Shown piece by piece: positions 63,261 to 64,000 of a stretch of 64,000 nt of DNA (positions are counted from its first letter, which is position 1; every line of letters starts with the position of its first letter). Source of the DNA: Anisus vortex (Eukaryota; Mollusca; Gastropoda; Planorbidae); the NCBI GenBank assembly GCA_949126835.1, contig OX421506.1, forward strand, positions 31,219,378 through 31,283,377, given 5' to 3'. The position numbers and the translations under genes were made by a program. The notes below the pieces were generated by a model. That model searched no databases, had not been told where the DNA came from, and was given only the letters and a program-made list of their open reading frames with translations.

Positions 63261-64000
63261 AAGGGTTCTTGGTCATTTTTTATTTGAGTTTTTTTATGGT
63301 GAATGTCTTAACTTACAGCTATGAAATTTTTAAACTAAAATTATTTTTATAGATTACATAAAAATGTGTTTTTATGCAGCTTTAGTATAAAATCAAGCAA
63401 CCACCTTTCCTATTAAGATAAAATTATTTAAAAGTCAACTAAATATCACAGTATTTAAAATATTGAAAACTTTGACAGCTTGTGTATTGACCCATTATGT
63501 GTGCATTTGCTAAATTTCATGGTGATTGGTTAATATTTATTTATCCTGGTAATATTTAATTATCTGATGCAAATTATTAAAAATCTGTACTTTTTTAATT
63601 TTTCTCCAAAACGACTTCTCTTACCTTTACTTACGTAATTTTGTATAACTTTTGAACTAATTCATGGACTTTAGAGATCTTATCACCAATTTATAGATAA
63701 ATGAATTAGCTTTTATCAAATACCTAAAACTAAATATCTTTTTTGCCTACTTCATTGCCATTCCATGGGTTTGCATCACAATTAAGGTTTGAATCCATGT
63801 ACTTTTAAATCAATGTCCATATCAAATAATCAAATGTTATGTTTTTGGGGACTGTAGGATCCGGCAACAATGCTGATACAAACAGACCAAGACCTTTTTA
63901 TCAAACATAAGAAAACTTTAATCGATACTAAGAGAAAACAAAAGCCATCATGAAAAGTGATTGACCGACCCACACAGAAAATAACACAGTCTATCAGTCC
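63261..64000. other. Downstream intergenic sequence
   Basis: AT-rich. From about 63855 the composition changes ('tgtaggatccggcaacaatgctg', 'gaccgacccacacag'), which may be the edge of another repeat continuing past the window. No gene recognised. Confidence 0.3.

Overview
This is an intron-rich, AT-rich animal nuclear window. It has long introns with standard GT-AG sites, LINE, SINE, hAT and LTR elements, many small inverted-repeat transposons, minisatellites, and unusually many pure G or C runs. There is no bacterial-type gene packing, no operon, no CRISPR array, and no rRNA or functional tRNA gene that I could recognise. The mixture of a CR1/L2-like LINE, tRNA-derived SINEs, hAT families and a Gypsy-type LTR element fits an invertebrate. 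A gastropod mollusc is my best guess, but that is inference.

Region 1-25,000 is almost entirely repeat-derived. It holds the end of an inverted hAT copy (1-745), a 36-bp satellite (1062-1545), a 3.2-kb hAT element with a perfect 8-bp target duplication (2672-5916), and a LINE with a long endonuclease/reverse-transcriptase ORF (about 6503-9434). After these come minisatellites, SINEs and small inverted-repeat elements. I see no host gene here.

Region 25,700-59,607 carries the main host gene on the + strand, a multi-exon immunoglobulin (I-set) protein. I could place 16 exons with matching splice phases. The first (25709-26044) is separated from the rest by a 13-kb intron. That intron holds a complete, very young, pol-deleted LTR retrotransposon (28696-34342), a hAT element invaded by other elements (34516-36679), a 5'-truncated LINE copy (38069-38810) and several MITEs. 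Downstream exons encode a helical/acidic N-terminal part, two Ig domains (the second lacks its first cysteine), and a long Ser/Pro-rich disordered tail ending at 59607. A candidate 18-nt microexon lies at 58083-58100.

Inside the 4.8-kb intron 48575-53383, on the minus strand, is an intronless gene for the tRNA methyltransferase TRMO (51204-49843). It is full length but carries one in-frame stop codon. It is either a young retrocopy/pseudogene, a polymorphic or mis-sequenced stop, or a case of an unusually short intron.

Region 59,608-64,000 is 3' UTR and downstream sequence, with a SINE-derived tandem duplication and a plausible poly(A) signal near 63,234.

The strongest overall signals are: (1) the LTR element with LTRs differing only in G-run length and an exact tRNA-Pro primer site; (2) a SINE family that shares its 3' tail with the resident LINE; (3) TRMO with its single stop; (4) several MITE families with clear target duplications. 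I did not find evidence for a new multi-gene system.
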